DNA of 64,000 bases from Christensenellaceae bacterium Phil7 (GCA_001940845.1 MSGV01000001.1:89975-153974), one strand, 5' to 3'. Positions 33,330-42,530 are shown, counted from the first letter of the stretch. Notes: generated by a model not told the origin, from the letters alone. Translations and numbers: made by a program.

Positions 33330-35639
33330 ATGGCAATTGATAAAAAGGCATTATCCGAGGCCGATATCCGAACTAAATATATCACTCCTGCAATCGAACA
33401 GGCGGGTTGGAACACAATGACACAAATGCGTGAGGAGTATTCTATTACCGCTGGCCGTATCATTGCTCGAGGGCAAGTATGTAAACGGGAAAAGCCCCTG
33501 AAAGCTGACTACGTTCTGTTTTATAAGCCCAACAAGCCTATTGCTATTGTTGAAGCAAAAGATAACAATCATTCTATATCTGATGGTATGCAGCAGGCAT
33601 TGAACTATGCCCACATGATGAATGTTCCCTTTGTATTTTCCTCAAATGGTGATGGTTTTGTATTCCATAACCGATATATTACAGAGGGTGAAAAGGAAAC
33701 CGTACTGTCGCTTGATAAGTTTCCTTCGCCCGAAATCTTGTGGCAGATGTACACTGCTCAGAACAACATTGGCCCTAACCAAAGTAAGGTCATAGATGAG
33801 CCTTATTATGTCGAAAACCCCAACAAACAGCCTCGATACTACCAAATCAACGCAATCAACAGGACGGTCGAAGCAATAGCAGCCGGACAGGACAGAGTGC
33901 TGTTGGTGATGGCTACAGGCACGGGTAAAACATATACTGCATTCCAGATTATCTGGCGGCTCTGGAAAGCAGGAATCAAGAAGAGAATTTTGTTCCTTGC
34001 AGACCGCACAGCTCTTATCTCTCAGACTTTCACCAATGATTTTGCGCCTTTCAAGGATAAAATGACATGGGTCACGAAGCAAAACTTTGATACAGCGCAC
34101 GAAATATATCTGGGATTATATCAAGGTCTGACAGGTGAAGATGAAGATGCTAACAGCCTGTTTAAGCAGTTCAGCCCCTCGTTCTTTGACTTGATCGTAG
34201 TGGATGAGTGTCACCGTGGCAGTGCAAAAGTCGATAGCCAGTGGCGTGAGGTTCTGGAATACTTTTCTGCTGCAACGCAGATTGGCCTTACGGCAACGCC
34301 CAAAGAGACCAAGGAAGTTTCCAATATTGATTACTTTGGAGATCCCGTCTACACCTATACCCTCAAGCAAGGTATCAACGATGGCTATCTTGCTCCGTAT
34401 CGTGTTATCCGTGTATTCTTTGATAAGGATGTCGAAGGATTCGTTCCCTACACCGGACAGACAGATGACAATGGTGAAGTTATTGATGATCGGATTTACA
34501 ATGCCTTAGATTTTGATAGAAATATCGTTCTTGAGCAGCGCACAAAGTTAGTTGCAAAAACCGTTTCTGATTATCTGAAAAAACATAATTGTCGAATGGA
34601 CAAAACCATCTTTTTCTGTGTTGACCAGGAACACGCGGATAGAATGCGTCGGGCATTGGTTAATGAAAACCCTGACATGATGGCACTTGACGAACGGTAT
34701 GTCATGCGTATTACATCGAACGATGAAGCCGGTGTCGATCAACTCGACAATTTCCGAAATGTAGAAAGCCAGTACCCTGTACTGGTAACTACTTCAAAGT
34801 TGCTGTCAACAGGTGTTGATGTACAGACGATAAAATATATCGTATTGGATTCTAATATTCGGTCAATAACTGAGTTCAAGCAGATCATTGGTCGTGGTAC
34901 TCGTGTGCGTGAAGACCTTGGCAAATTGTATTTCACGATTTTTGACTTCCGTGATGTTACTCGTCTATTCTATGATCCGGATTTTGATGGCCCCTGTGAA
35001 CAGGACGAAGATTTTGACCCAATGAAGGGGCATCACGGAGATCCCCCTCCGAAACCACCGAAGCCGGTGAATCCGCAGAAAAAATATATGGTCAGCGGAG
35101 AACCAGTGACCATTCTTAAAAAGATGGTTCAGTACATAGATAAAGATGGCAAGCTTATCACAGAAAGCTTGATCGACTATACCAAAAAGAATGTTCTGAA
35201 TCAGTATGCAACATTAGATGCTTTCCTAAAGGCTTGGGGTGCAGCCGACCGAAAGGAAGTTATTATCAAAGAGATGGAGGAACATGGTATTCTGTTCTCT
35301 GAACTATGTGAACAAATCAATCAGGATCTTGATCCTTTCGATCTGATTTGTCATATTGTGTTTGACCAACCACCTCTTACCAGACGAGAACGAGCCAACA
35401 ATGTTCGGAAACGCAATTATTTCACCAAATACGGAGAAAAGGCAGCGGAGATTCTGGATGCAATGCTTACCAAATATGCCGACTCCGGTTTGTCCAACTT
35501 AGAGAATGTAGATGTACTGAAAGTCGATCCAATCAAGCAGTACGGAACCCAGGTGTATATTGTTAACACAATATTCGGGGGAATTGTGAAATTCCGACAG
35601 GCGATCAAGGACTTAGAAGCTGCTATTTACGCAGCATAA
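33330..35639 (+). CDS. hsdR: Type I restriction endonuclease subunit R
   Basis: Motor and nuclease subunit (769 residues). An N-terminal PD-(D/E)XK core has ADYVLFYKPNKPIAIVEAKDN near residue 75. SF2 helicase motifs follow: Walker A MATGTGKTYTA near 195, DECHRGSAK near 292, TATPKET, and motif VI IIGRGTRVRED. The C-terminal region resembles the EcoEI-type assembly domain. AGGAGG lies 7 nt before the ATG at 33330; the longer in-frame start lacks an SD. It cuts unmodified DNA after translocation together with the HsdM and HsdS products of the next two genes. Confidence 0.93.
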   Translation: MAIDKKALSEADIRTKYITPAIEQAGWNTMTQMREEYSITAGRIIARGQVCKREKPLKADYVLFYKPNKPIAIVEAKDNNHSISDGMQQALNYAHMMNVPFVFSSNGDGFVFHNRYITEGEKETVLSLDKFPSPEILWQMYTAQNNIGPNQSKVIDEPYYVENPNKQPRYYQINAINRTVEAIAAGQDRVLLVMATGTGKTYTAFQIIWRLWKAGIKKRILFLADRTALISQTFTNDFAPFKDKMTWVTKQNFDTAHEIYLGLYQGLTGEDEDANSLFKQFSPSFFDLIVVDECHRGSAKVDSQWREVLEYFSAATQIGLTATPKETKEVSNIDYFGDPVYTYTLKQGINDGYLAPYRVIRVFFDKDVEGFVPYTGQTDDNGEVIDDRIYNALDFDRNIVLEQRTKLVAKTVSDYLKKHNCRMDKTIFFCVDQEHADRMRRALVNENPDMMALDERYVMRITSNDEAGVDQLDNFRNVESQYPVLVTTSKLLSTGVDVQTIKYIVLDSNIRSITEFKQIIGRGTRVREDLGKLYFTIFDFRDVTRLFYDPDFDGPCEQDEDFDPMKGHHGDPPPKPPKPVNPQKKYMVSGEPVTILKKMVQYIDKDGKLITESLIDYTKKNVLNQYATLDAFLKAWGAADRKEVIIKEMEEHGILFSELCEQINQDLDPFDLICHIVFDQPPLTRRERANNVRKRNYFTKYGEKAAEILDAMLTKYADSGLSNLENVDVLKVDPIKQYGTQVYIVNTIFGGIVKFRQAIKDLEAAIYAA

Positions 35640-35654
35640 AGGAGAACTATTACT

Positions 35655-37106
35655 ATGGCAATGTCCGCTATGATTAAATCACTGGAAGACATTATGCGTA
35701 AAGACGCAGGTCTGAACGGTGATGCGCAATATATTGAACAGATTACTTGGCTTTTATTTTTGAAAGCTTTTGATGCAAAAGAAATGGAGTGGGAGTTCCG
35801 CCCAGAATATCGTGGCAGCACCATCCCGGAAGGCTATCGTTGGCGTGATTGGGCAGATAACCAAGAGGGTATCACTGGCGATGCTTTGATTAAATTTGTT
35901 GACGAACTGTTTGACAAATTAAAGAAGCTGGATGTTTCCGATGGTGATTTGAAAAAGTTCGTTGTACGCAATGTATTTGCGGATATCAACAACTATATGA
36001 AATCCGGTATCTATTTGCGTCAGCTCATTAACCGTATCAACGAAAAAGTCGATTTTATTGATGCCACACAGAAACACACGTTTAACGAACTGTACGAAGG
36101 GATGCTTAAAGACTTACAGAGTGCAGGTCGTGCCGGCGAGTTTTACACCCCTCGCCCGGTAACCAACTTTATCGTTGAGAAAATTGATCCAAAATTGGGT
36201 GAGACCGTTCTTGATCCTGCGTGCGGAACTGGTGGCTTCTTAACCAGCACTATTGCTCACATGGGTAGTATTACCACGACCGAACAGCTCAACACTCTGC
36301 AAACTACGATTTTCGGTTGGGAGAAAAAGCCTTTACCGTACCTTTTGGCTATGACAAACTTAATTCTGCACGATATTGAAACTCCGCAGATTCGTCATAT
36401 TAACTCTTTGAACAGACCTGTAGCCGATTATTCTGCAAAAGATAGAGTAGATGTTATTGTTGCAAACCCTCCCTTTGGCGGGGCTGAAGACGATGCCGTG
36501 AAGCAGAACTTTCCGGCAGAGTTCCGCACAAGTGAGACTGCCGACCTGTTCCTTGTGCTGATGATGTATCTGCTAAAGGACAAAGGACGTTGCGGCGTGG
36601 TTCTTCCTGATGGGTTCATGTTTGGCGATGGTGTAAAAGCAGCAATTAAAAAAAGGATGTTGGATGAGTACGGATTACACACCATTATCCGGTTGCCTCA
36701 AGTATTTAAGCCCTATGCCAGCGTAAACACCAATTTGCTGTTCTTCCAGAAGGGTGTTCCCAGCCGTGGCGTGTGGTTTTATCGTTTGGATTATCCCGAA
36801 GGTGTTAAGAGCTTCACCAAAACCAAGCCTATGCAGGATAAGCACTTTGATCCTGTGCGGGAATGGTGGGCAGACAAACAGTCCATACAGGTAGACGGCA
36901 AAGATAAGGCACGCTTCTTTACCGTGGATGAACTGATTGCGCTGAATTACGACTTTGATAAGTGCTGCCCTTTTCCCCATGAAGAGGAAGAAATTTTGGA
37001 ACCTGCTGAACTGATTGCTCGCTACCAAGCAGAGCGCACCGTGCTAAATGCCGACATAGACCGTATCCTTGCCAATGTCTCCACTATGTTGGAGGTGAGG
37101 GAATGA
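35655..37106 (+). CDS. hsdM: Type I restriction-modification methyltransferase subunit M
   Basis: N6-adenine methyltransferase (483 residues). A helical N-terminal HsdM domain (SLEDIMRKDAG...WLLFLKAFD) is followed by the SAM-binding motif DPACGTGGFL near residue 188 and the catalytic motif NPPFGG near 271. AAGGAG precedes the start, 15 nt after hsdR. The stop overlaps the hsdS start by 4 bp. Confidence 0.94.
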   Translation: MAMSAMIKSLEDIMRKDAGLNGDAQYIEQITWLLFLKAFDAKEMEWEFRPEYRGSTIPEGYRWRDWADNQEGITGDALIKFVDELFDKLKKLDVSDGDLKKFVVRNVFADINNYMKSGIYLRQLINRINEKVDFIDATQKHTFNELYEGMLKDLQSAGRAGEFYTPRPVTNFIVEKIDPKLGETVLDPACGTGGFLTSTIAHMGSITTTEQLNTLQTTIFGWEKKPLPYLLAMTNLILHDIETPQIRHINSLNRPVADYSAKDRVDVIVANPPFGGAEDDAVKQNFPAEFRTSETADLFLVLMMYLLKDKGRCGVVLPDGFMFGDGVKAAIKKRMLDEYGLHTIIRLPQVFKPYASVNTNLLFFQKGVPSRGVWFYRLDYPEGVKSFTKTKPMQDKHFDPVREWWADKQSIQVDGKDKARFFTVDELIALNYDFDKCCPFPHEEEEILEPAELIARYQAERTVLNADIDRILANVSTMLEVRE

Positions 37107-38620
37107 CTGCACAAGACTTAAAAAACTCTATACTTCAATTAGCTATACAGGGGAAATTATTGCCCCAAAATCCGGGTGACGAACCCGCAAGTGAATTGGT
37201 CAATCGAGTTAATGCAGAACGGTCACGCAGAATCAAAGAAGGCACACTTATAATAGATAAAAAACATACTGCTTCCCCAATCGCAGCTGAAGACATTTTA
37301 TATGATCTTCCGGAGAGTTGGGAGTGGGTACGCTTTGCTGATATTGTAACATTCTATTCTGGCAAAACGCCACAGCGGCAAAATACAGAATATTGGAGTG
37401 GTGGAACCTATCCATGGGTCTCTATTGCAGATATGCAGGCGGATTCTGTAACGTCAATGACAAAGGAAACTATCAGCACAAAAGCTTTTAAGGAGTGCTT
37501 TGGAGAAAAAATCACTCCCGCCGGCACTATGCTTATGAGTTTCAAACTTACCATTGGTAAGATGACCATCCTTGGAACAGATGCAGTTCATAATGAGGCG
37601 ATTATCAGCATTATTCCTACGGCTACGGAGGATGATAACAAAGTATTGCAAGCATATCTGTTCAAAATCTTGCCTCTGGTGGCTGCAACAGGAAATTCAA
37701 AAAATGCAATCAAAGGGAAAACGCTTAATGCTACATCATTGAGTAATTTAATGATCCCACTGCCGCCTGTTGCTGAACAGGAGCGCATCGTCACAAAAAT
37801 CGAGGAACTCCTACCGATGGTGGCTGAGTACGACGAAGCAGAACGGAAACTATCTGCACTGAACGCTGAGTTCCCTAACAAGCTTCGTAAATCCATACTG
37901 CAGCAAGCTGTACAGGGAAAGCTGACGCAGCGCGATGCCGCTGATACGCCTGCATCTGAACTTCTCAAGCAAATTCGTGCTGAGAAAGATCGCCTTATCG
38001 CAGAGGGAAAAATCAAAAAAGAAAAACCGCTACCGCCGATTACAGAGGATGATTGTCCATACGATCTTCCTGATACTTGGGTGTGGGTTAGGCTGGGAGA
38101 TATTGTGCGGTATCAAGGCGGTTACGCATACAAGAGCGAAACCTATGTCAAGCAATCAAACAATCAAGTTGTTCGCCTCGGAAATGTTAAAAATAGTTCG
38201 CTCCTCTTGTCAACTTCTCCTGTCTATATCCCGGACCATATCGCAGAAGAAACCGAAGAATATAGAATCGAAAAGGATACCATCCTTTTCACCATGACAG
38301 GCACAAAAGGAAAACGAGATTATTTTTATACCTGCAAAACAACAGCGGACAACACTTCAGGTTGTAAACTATACCTAAATCAGCGTGTTGGATGCTTGCG
38401 TCCCTATTCTGAAATCGATCTGGATTGGCTCATCATTGTTTTGCAGTCCGAAGCAATCCTGTCTCAGATTTTTGCGACCGCAACAGGCAATGCAAATCAG
38501 GCAAACATTGGTTCCGTCAATACACTGAAACTAATGATTCCGCTTCCGCCGTTGGCTGAACAGCAACGCATTGTGTCTCGTGTAGAAGAATTGCTGGAAG
38601 TATGTAATGGACTGAAATGA
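37103..38620 (+). CDS. hsdS: Type I specificity subunit S
   Basis: A 505-residue specificity subunit with two target recognition domains (about 65-225 and 310-480). Conserved helical spacers are visible: LKNSILQLAIQGKLL at the N-terminus, IPLPPVAEQERIVTKIEELL and then KLRKSILQQAVQGKL in the middle, and IPLPPLAEQQRIVSRVEELL at the end. Each domain reads half of a bipartite site. No second hsdS or invertase lies next to it, so a shufflon is not indicated. Translationally coupled to hsdM. Confidence 0.93.
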   Translation: MTAQDLKNSILQLAIQGKLLPQNPGDEPASELVNRVNAERSRRIKEGTLIIDKKHTASPIAAEDILYDLPESWEWVRFADIVTFYSGKTPQRQNTEYWSGGTYPWVSIADMQADSVTSMTKETISTKAFKECFGEKITPAGTMLMSFKLTIGKMTILGTDAVHNEAIISIIPTATEDDNKVLQAYLFKILPLVAATGNSKNAIKGKTLNATSLSNLMIPLPPVAEQERIVTKIEELLPMVAEYDEAERKLSALNAEFPNKLRKSILQQAVQGKLTQRDAADTPASELLKQIRAEKDRLIAEGKIKKEKPLPPITEDDCPYDLPDTWVWVRLGDIVRYQGGYAYKSETYVKQSNNQVVRLGNVKNSSLLLSTSPVYIPDHIAEETEEYRIEKDTILFTMTGTKGKRDYFYTCKTTADNTSGCKLYLNQRVGCLRPYSEIDLDWLIIVLQSEAILSQIFATATGNANQANIGSVNTLKLMIPLPPLAEQQRIVSRVEELLEVCNGLK

Positions 38621-38629
38621 GGTAAAAAC

Positions 38630-39721
38630 ATGGCTATTGATAAAGCGGTTCAACATCAAAAAGTAAAAGAGTTTCTCTGCCGTGGTGAAGAAATACGAAA
38701 AAAAGAATTTCATCCCGCAGAAGGTGGGTTCCCGTTTTCCTATGTCAGCGGCCCATTATTTAACTCATGGATGAGTGGAATAAACATTTTTAATGATCGT
38801 CATTTACAGGACCATCCATTACACAAGAGTATACACACCACATATTTTCACCGAAATAATAATCCATCGTCATATGAGGATATGATGGGGCATTTGCAAG
38901 CCTTAGCGTCTGATGAGGAATATTGGGGGATATCTAATCGGGAGGAAACACAAATGATAAGATCACGAAAAACGATTGACCAGCTTTTGGCCGAGGATAT
39001 TGAGCGTTGTGAGGAATTTTTGTCGAATCCTGCAGATGAGGTTTCTGGCTGCAATTTATATGTCGAAATAACCGGAAGGTATGATAGCGTTATTACTGGC
39101 TTTGGCGATGGGTTGTACCAATATACTCCGCAGTACCATTTCTATGATCCGGAGATCTCAGGTGACACGCTTATCCATAACCTCAAAAAATTGCTTGGTA
39201 AAATGGTGTCATACCAAGCTGTACATTATCCTCCTGCGTTGAAAGAGGAAGTAAAGGGAGTCAAGGAAAATATGAGCAACAAAGTGTTCATTGTTCATGG
39301 CCATGATAACGAAGCATTATTCGACATGGCTCGGACGCTTGAAAAAGGTGGTTTTGAGGCCATAATTTTGCGAGAGCAAGCCGATGGCAGTAAAACTATC
39401 ATTGAAAAAATAGAAAAACACACAGATGTGGACTATGCAGTTGTTCTCTATACTCCATGTGATCTGGGAAGAGACAAGGATGTTCCAGTAGAAAAAGAGA
39501 GATATCGTGCAAGACAGAATGTGGTCTTTGAACATGGCTATTTGATTAGCAAATTAGAACGTGATCATGTCTGTGCATTTGTCAAAGGTGATGTAGAAAC
39601 TCCCGGAGACATTGGTGGTATTGTCTATGTCTCGATGGACGATGGCGGTGCGTGGAAGGTGGAATTAGCAAAAAATATGCGCAGTGCAGGATTGCCCGTC
39701 GACATGAACAAGTTTTTCTAA
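38630..39721 (+). CDS. TIR-like (PF10137-type) nucleotide-binding protein
   Basis: A 363-residue protein. Residues about 215-360 form a CAP12-type TIR domain: KVFIVHGHDNEALFDMARTL, then VDYAVVLYTPCDLGRDK and RARQNVVFEHGYLISKL, whose Glu (near residue 299) matches the NAD-cleaving glutamate of TIR effectors. Residues 1-210 (EFHPAEGGFPFSYVSGPLFN...SGCNLYVEITGRYD) are unassigned and could sense infection. It lies 9 nt after hsdS, so it is very likely co-expressed with the restriction system. Predicted role: NAD depletion when restriction fails. Confidence 0.78.
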   Translation: MAIDKAVQHQKVKEFLCRGEEIRKKEFHPAEGGFPFSYVSGPLFNSWMSGINIFNDRHLQDHPLHKSIHTTYFHRNNNPSSYEDMMGHLQALASDEEYWGISNREETQMIRSRKTIDQLLAEDIERCEEFLSNPADEVSGCNLYVEITGRYDSVITGFGDGLYQYTPQYHFYDPEISGDTLIHNLKKLLGKMVSYQAVHYPPALKEEVKGVKENMSNKVFIVHGHDNEALFDMARTLEKGGFEAIILREQADGSKTIIEKIEKHTDVDYAVVLYTPCDLGRDKDVPVEKERYRARQNVVFEHGYLISKLERDHVCAFVKGDVETPGDIGGIVYVSMDDGGAWKVELAKNMRSAGLPVDMNKFF

Positions 39722-39756
39722 TACATAGGGCTTGAGAAAGAGAGGTGTATTCATAC

Positions 39757-40578
39757 ATGCACTATTTAGTGTTCACAGACGAAGCAGGTGCGTATAAAAG
39801 CCAGACAACACCAGATTTCCGAAAACGACACCCGTTTTATGTGCGCTCTAATGTGATGATCTCGATGGATGACTATCGGGATTTTCAAAAAGAAATGCAG
39901 ACACTGAATGGTATGTATGAAATCCCTGTTGGAGAAGAAGTCAAGTGGAGTGACCTCTGGGAAAAGATGCGTAATCGCCCTCGTACTGATGCAATAGCGG
40001 CCATGAGTAATGACCGCTTAAAAGGATATTACAGAAAAGTCCTTGAATGCGCAACACAAAAAGAGTCTCTGCAATACATATTTACGCTGACCAATGTTTA
40101 TGAGCAATATAGCCTGCTGGCAGAACGGCACATATACAAGTTTCACCTTCAGGAGGCGTTTCAGCGTGTCCAGATGGATTTACGCTCTCAGAACGGCTTT
40201 GCGGTGTTTATTATGGACGAACTGAATACCGAAACCATGAAACAAATCAAATCCGTTTGCCACGAGTTCACTGTGAATGGCGACTTTATCCGCAATTATG
40301 GGAACGTCTATCACAGCATTTTGACCGAATGTAGCAATCAAAGCGCCGGCATTCAGCTTGCGGATTATGTTGCCGGCACAATGTATGGTTATTTGCGCAG
40401 ATCGTTCATTGCCCCCGATAACTACGCATTTGCAGCAGACTTATTCAAGGACTACATAGCCGGGAAAATTCGACACAACGCTGCTGGTAATGTCCTGGGA
40501 TTTGGTGTGCGTGAAGTGCCATCCCATACAACATATCGGCAAAAATTGGCCCCATTCTTCTCAAATACCAATGAATAA
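39757..40578 (+). CDS. DUF3800 protein
   Basis: A 273-residue DUF3800 protein with an RNase H-like fold signature: HYLVFTDEAGAY at the N-terminus, FAVFIMDELNTE near 150 and SNQSAGIQLADYVAGTMYGYL near 205, supplying conserved acidic residues. DUF3800 genes are frequent in defence islands and often accompany restriction-modification systems; a nuclease role is suspected but unproven. The ATG at 39757 is chosen because it begins the conserved motif, although GAGAGG is 11 nt away; GTG at 39745 is possible. Last gene of the rightward cargo set. Confidence 0.75.
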   Translation: MHYLVFTDEAGAYKSQTTPDFRKRHPFYVRSNVMISMDDYRDFQKEMQTLNGMYEIPVGEEVKWSDLWEKMRNRPRTDAIAAMSNDRLKGYYRKVLECATQKESLQYIFTLTNVYEQYSLLAERHIYKFHLQEAFQRVQMDLRSQNGFAVFIMDELNTETMKQIKSVCHEFTVNGDFIRNYGNVYHSILTECSNQSAGIQLADYVAGTMYGYLRRSFIAPDNYAFAADLFKDYIAGKIRHNAAGNVLGFGVREVPSHTTYRQKLAPFFSNTNE

Positions 40579-40582
40579 AATA

Positions 40583-40614
40583 GTGCCCATTGATCATTTC
40601 TGACCGATGGGCGC
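40583..40614. terminator. Bidirectional terminator between DUF3800 and DUF6809 genes
   Basis: GTGCCCAT and ATGGGCGC pair over 8 bp with one G-U, 16-nt loop. On the minus strand it is followed by ATTTTATT. The flanking genes converge here. Confidence 0.6.
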
Positions 40615-40630
40615 TGGCATTTATGTTCAA

Positions 40631-40897
40631 TTATTTATCGTCCATAACCTCAACCATCATCCTGGCACCCAGCTTAAAGCTGCTCTGGAACAGACGGCAA
40701 TCAGCCATTGCCTGAAACTCCCGGACACAATCTACATATCGGGAGAATAACTCTTTCTGCTCATCCGTAAAGGTAGCTTGCAATTTCTCCTCATTTCGGC
40801 AGATCAGTTGAAGCAGCTCCTTGTATTCTTTGCCGGGAGGGACATCGTACTCAGCCGGTTCAATGTTGCCGTACCAGAGTTCTTCTAAAATCTTCAT
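40631..40897 (-). CDS. DUF6809-like small protein
   Basis: An 88-residue helical protein (MKILEELWYGNIEPAEYD, NEEKLQATFTDEQKELFSRY, SSFKLGARMMVEVMDD) matching the DUF6809 family common on Clostridia mobile elements. Function unknown. Its start overlaps the tnpV stop by 4 bp, and this pairing is usual in such elements. Confidence 0.7.
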   Translation of the reverse strand: MKILEELWYGNIEPAEYDVPPGKEYKELLQLICRNEEKLQATFTDEQKELFSRYVDCVREFQAMADCRLFQSSFKLGARMMVEVMDDK

Positions 40898-41274
40898 ACA
40901 GCGACCTCCCCGTAGATCAGTTCCTGGAGAATGATTCCCTCTGCACGGTTATGGATGCTGTTCATGGCTCCGACCCAAGCCATCTGGTCAGATGCTTTCA
41001 AATCCTCTGTTACGCCCTCAGATGCCTTCATCTGCTCAATAATCAGGGACAAACGCTCCTGCGCCTGTTCATTCAAGTCAGCCAGATATGTCCAGAGCTA
41101 ACCGCTGAGAACCAGATCATTAAACAGGATCGGACGATGCTCTTTCAGATACTCCCGGTGCATCCGACCACACTTGCCAATAGGTCTGCTTTCCTCCAGT
41201 AGTGTGAGGTTAGGGATGTAGTAATCACCCACAAGGGTGTAGGCAAGCCCGTTTGTGAAGTTCTTTTCTTTCAT
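40894..41274 (-). pseudogene. tnpV: tnpV interrupted by an amber codon
   Basis: The frame from ATG 41274 encodes a typical TnpV protein (AYTLVGDYYIPNLTLLEESRP, CGRMHREYLKEHRPILFNDL), meets TAG at 41100-41098 where the family has Lys in SGKLW, then continues unbroken as LWTYLADLNEQAQERLSLII and HNRAEGIILQELIYG. One base change therefore separates two halves. A restart at 41076 (MNEQAQERL) is possible but would give only the second half. TnpV is a small accessory protein of Tn4451/Tn1549-like elements with unknown function. Confidence 0.8.
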
Positions 41275-41324
41275 ATGTAATGACTCCTTTTACAACAATA
41301 TTCTCATCATAGTTTGGCTGCTGA

Positions 41325-41345
41325 GTGTCGTAAAAGTGTCGTAAA
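41325..41345. repeat. Right arm-type repeats of the element
   Basis: GTGTCGTAAA at 41325-41334 and again at 41336-41345, in the same spacing as the copies beside int at the left end. They lie about 70 bp inside the right boundary. Confidence 0.65.
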
Positions 41346-41378
41346 TTCAAAGCTCAAAATCGGAAAAAGCCTGATATA

Positions 41379-42029
41379 TCAATGGTTTTTGTCCTGAGTT
41401 AATACCATGCCGTGCCAAACAAAGCGGCGAAGCATCTTTCGAAGCGTCCATTTTTCGCCGTAGCTACCCTCGATTATCGGATTTGCAAGGAGAACAATTC
41501 CCTTTTCCAGCTGCACGAAGCCCCGGTGACGGCAATCCAAAATGCTGTTCTCGTTGTCCGCACTCACTCCAATTTCGCCAAAGTAGTATGCGTTGACGTT
41601 CTTGGTGTGCTGATACATTTCCTCGGCCGTGCGCGGAACCTGACCGTAGAAGGTATTCCGCCGTGTGCCAACACTTCGATTTTTGTCCGGGATTGCATTA
41701 TATAAGGCAAGAAAGTCGGATGCCGACTTTAGAGCCACAGCTTTTAGAATCCGGTACTCTTCCAAGGTCAGCGGCTGTATTTCGCTCTGGAATAGCACAT
41801 CCGAATCCGCATCCCGGATCTCCAGTTCACAGGCGGAGTCCTGTACGACTTCGATTTCACCAATGCTGCCTATTTCCAAAGAAAGCCATGCAGCATAGGC
41901 CTGAATTTCCTTTCCCATTTTCAATTTTGCAGCTTCCAGACTTTCACCTCGGCTAAAAGCGCCGGGAAAGTCAATTGCATAGAGCAGCGTGTCGCTGCCG
42001 TTATGTTCCCATACGCATCGAATGTTCAT
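41379..42029 (-). pseudogene. HicB/DinB-like gene, 5' part, cut by the mobile element
   Basis: The host part (42029-41412) encodes a HicB-like N-terminal domain (TLLYAIDFPGAFSRGESLEAAKLKM) and most of a DinB-like four-helix domain (NTFYGQVPRTAEEMYQHTKNVNAYYFGEIG, WTLRKMLRRFVWH). It then runs for eleven codons into the element and stops at 41379. The missing end (DRIHAKAMYRM...) is at 22609-22698. AGGAGG precedes the start. The truncated protein lacks the last metal-ligand helix. Originally it headed the HAD-YdcF-GNAT genes now left of the element. Confidence 0.75.
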
Positions 42030-42053
42030 AGATAGCCCTCCTACCGATTTCCC

Positions 42054-42530
42054 CTATAGATCCTTCCGGCAATAAACCGATTCCACACCATTCTTGGCGA
42101 ATCGCTCTATCTGCTTGAAGCCCTGCTTTTCAAACACACGAATAGAAGCTGCATTTTCATAAAATGCAAAGGCGCCTATACTTGTCATGTGGAATTTAGC
42201 TGCAATTTCATCTAAAAACAGCCTAACAGCCTCTGTGGCAATTCCCCTGCCCCAAAGTTCTTTTTCAAATATGCAATAACTCAGCATGGCATTGGGTATG
42301 GCTGCCGTGTTAATGCAATAGCACCAAACATCACCAACATAAATACCGTCAGCATAAATTGTACGACCATAGCTTGATGCTCCGGGAAGCGTAGTTTTAT
42401 GAAAATTCTCGATTGCTTGCTCAATGGTATTTGCACTTTGCGGTATCATTGCTGATATTTCTTCATCTCTTGTCCGGTCAAAATAAATACGGACATGGCG
42501 TTCATCGCGGTTCTGTAATTTTATCGTCAT
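42054..42530 (-). CDS. GNAT-family N-acetyltransferase
   Basis: A 158-residue RimJ/RimL-like acetyltransferase: GIYVGDVWCYCINTA, the CoA-binding ELWGRGIATEAVRLFLDEI and the closing NAASIRVFEKQGFKQIERF. Its start overlaps the stop of the zincin-like gene. Substrate unknown. Confidence 0.82.
   Translation of the reverse strand: MTIKLQNRDERHVRIYFDRTRDEEISAMIPQSANTIEQAIENFHKTTLPGASSYGRTIYADGIYVGDVWCYCINTAAIPNAMLSYCIFEKELWGRGIATEAVRLFLDEIAAKFHMTSIGAFAFYENAASIRVFEKQGFKQIERFAKNGVESVYCRKDL

Larger units (their letters stand above)
22698..41414. mobile_element. 18.7-kb integrative mobilizable element with restriction/TIR cargo
   Basis: Bounded by host-gene fragments that align when the interior is removed: left end inside HDRIH codons (shared CGTG at 22698-22701), right end inside the matching WH codons (CGTG at 41411-41414). 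Core genes are a Tn916-type integrase and excisionase, MobV relaxase, P4-like primase/helicase and CHC2 zinc-finger protein; no type IV secretion genes are present, so it must be mobilised in trans. Cargo is AlbA_2 ATPase, hsdR-hsdM-hsdS, TIR-like protein and DUF3800. Broken tnpV and CHC2 genes suggest early decay. Confidence 0.82.

Noticed and set aside
37103-38620. Phase-variable hsdS shufflon
   Set aside because: Repeated helices are the normal spacer regions of one HsdS; no second hsdS or adjacent invertase exists.
38630-39721. CBASS effector Cap12
   Set aside because: The TIR domain is similar, but no CD-NTase cyclase gene lies nearby.
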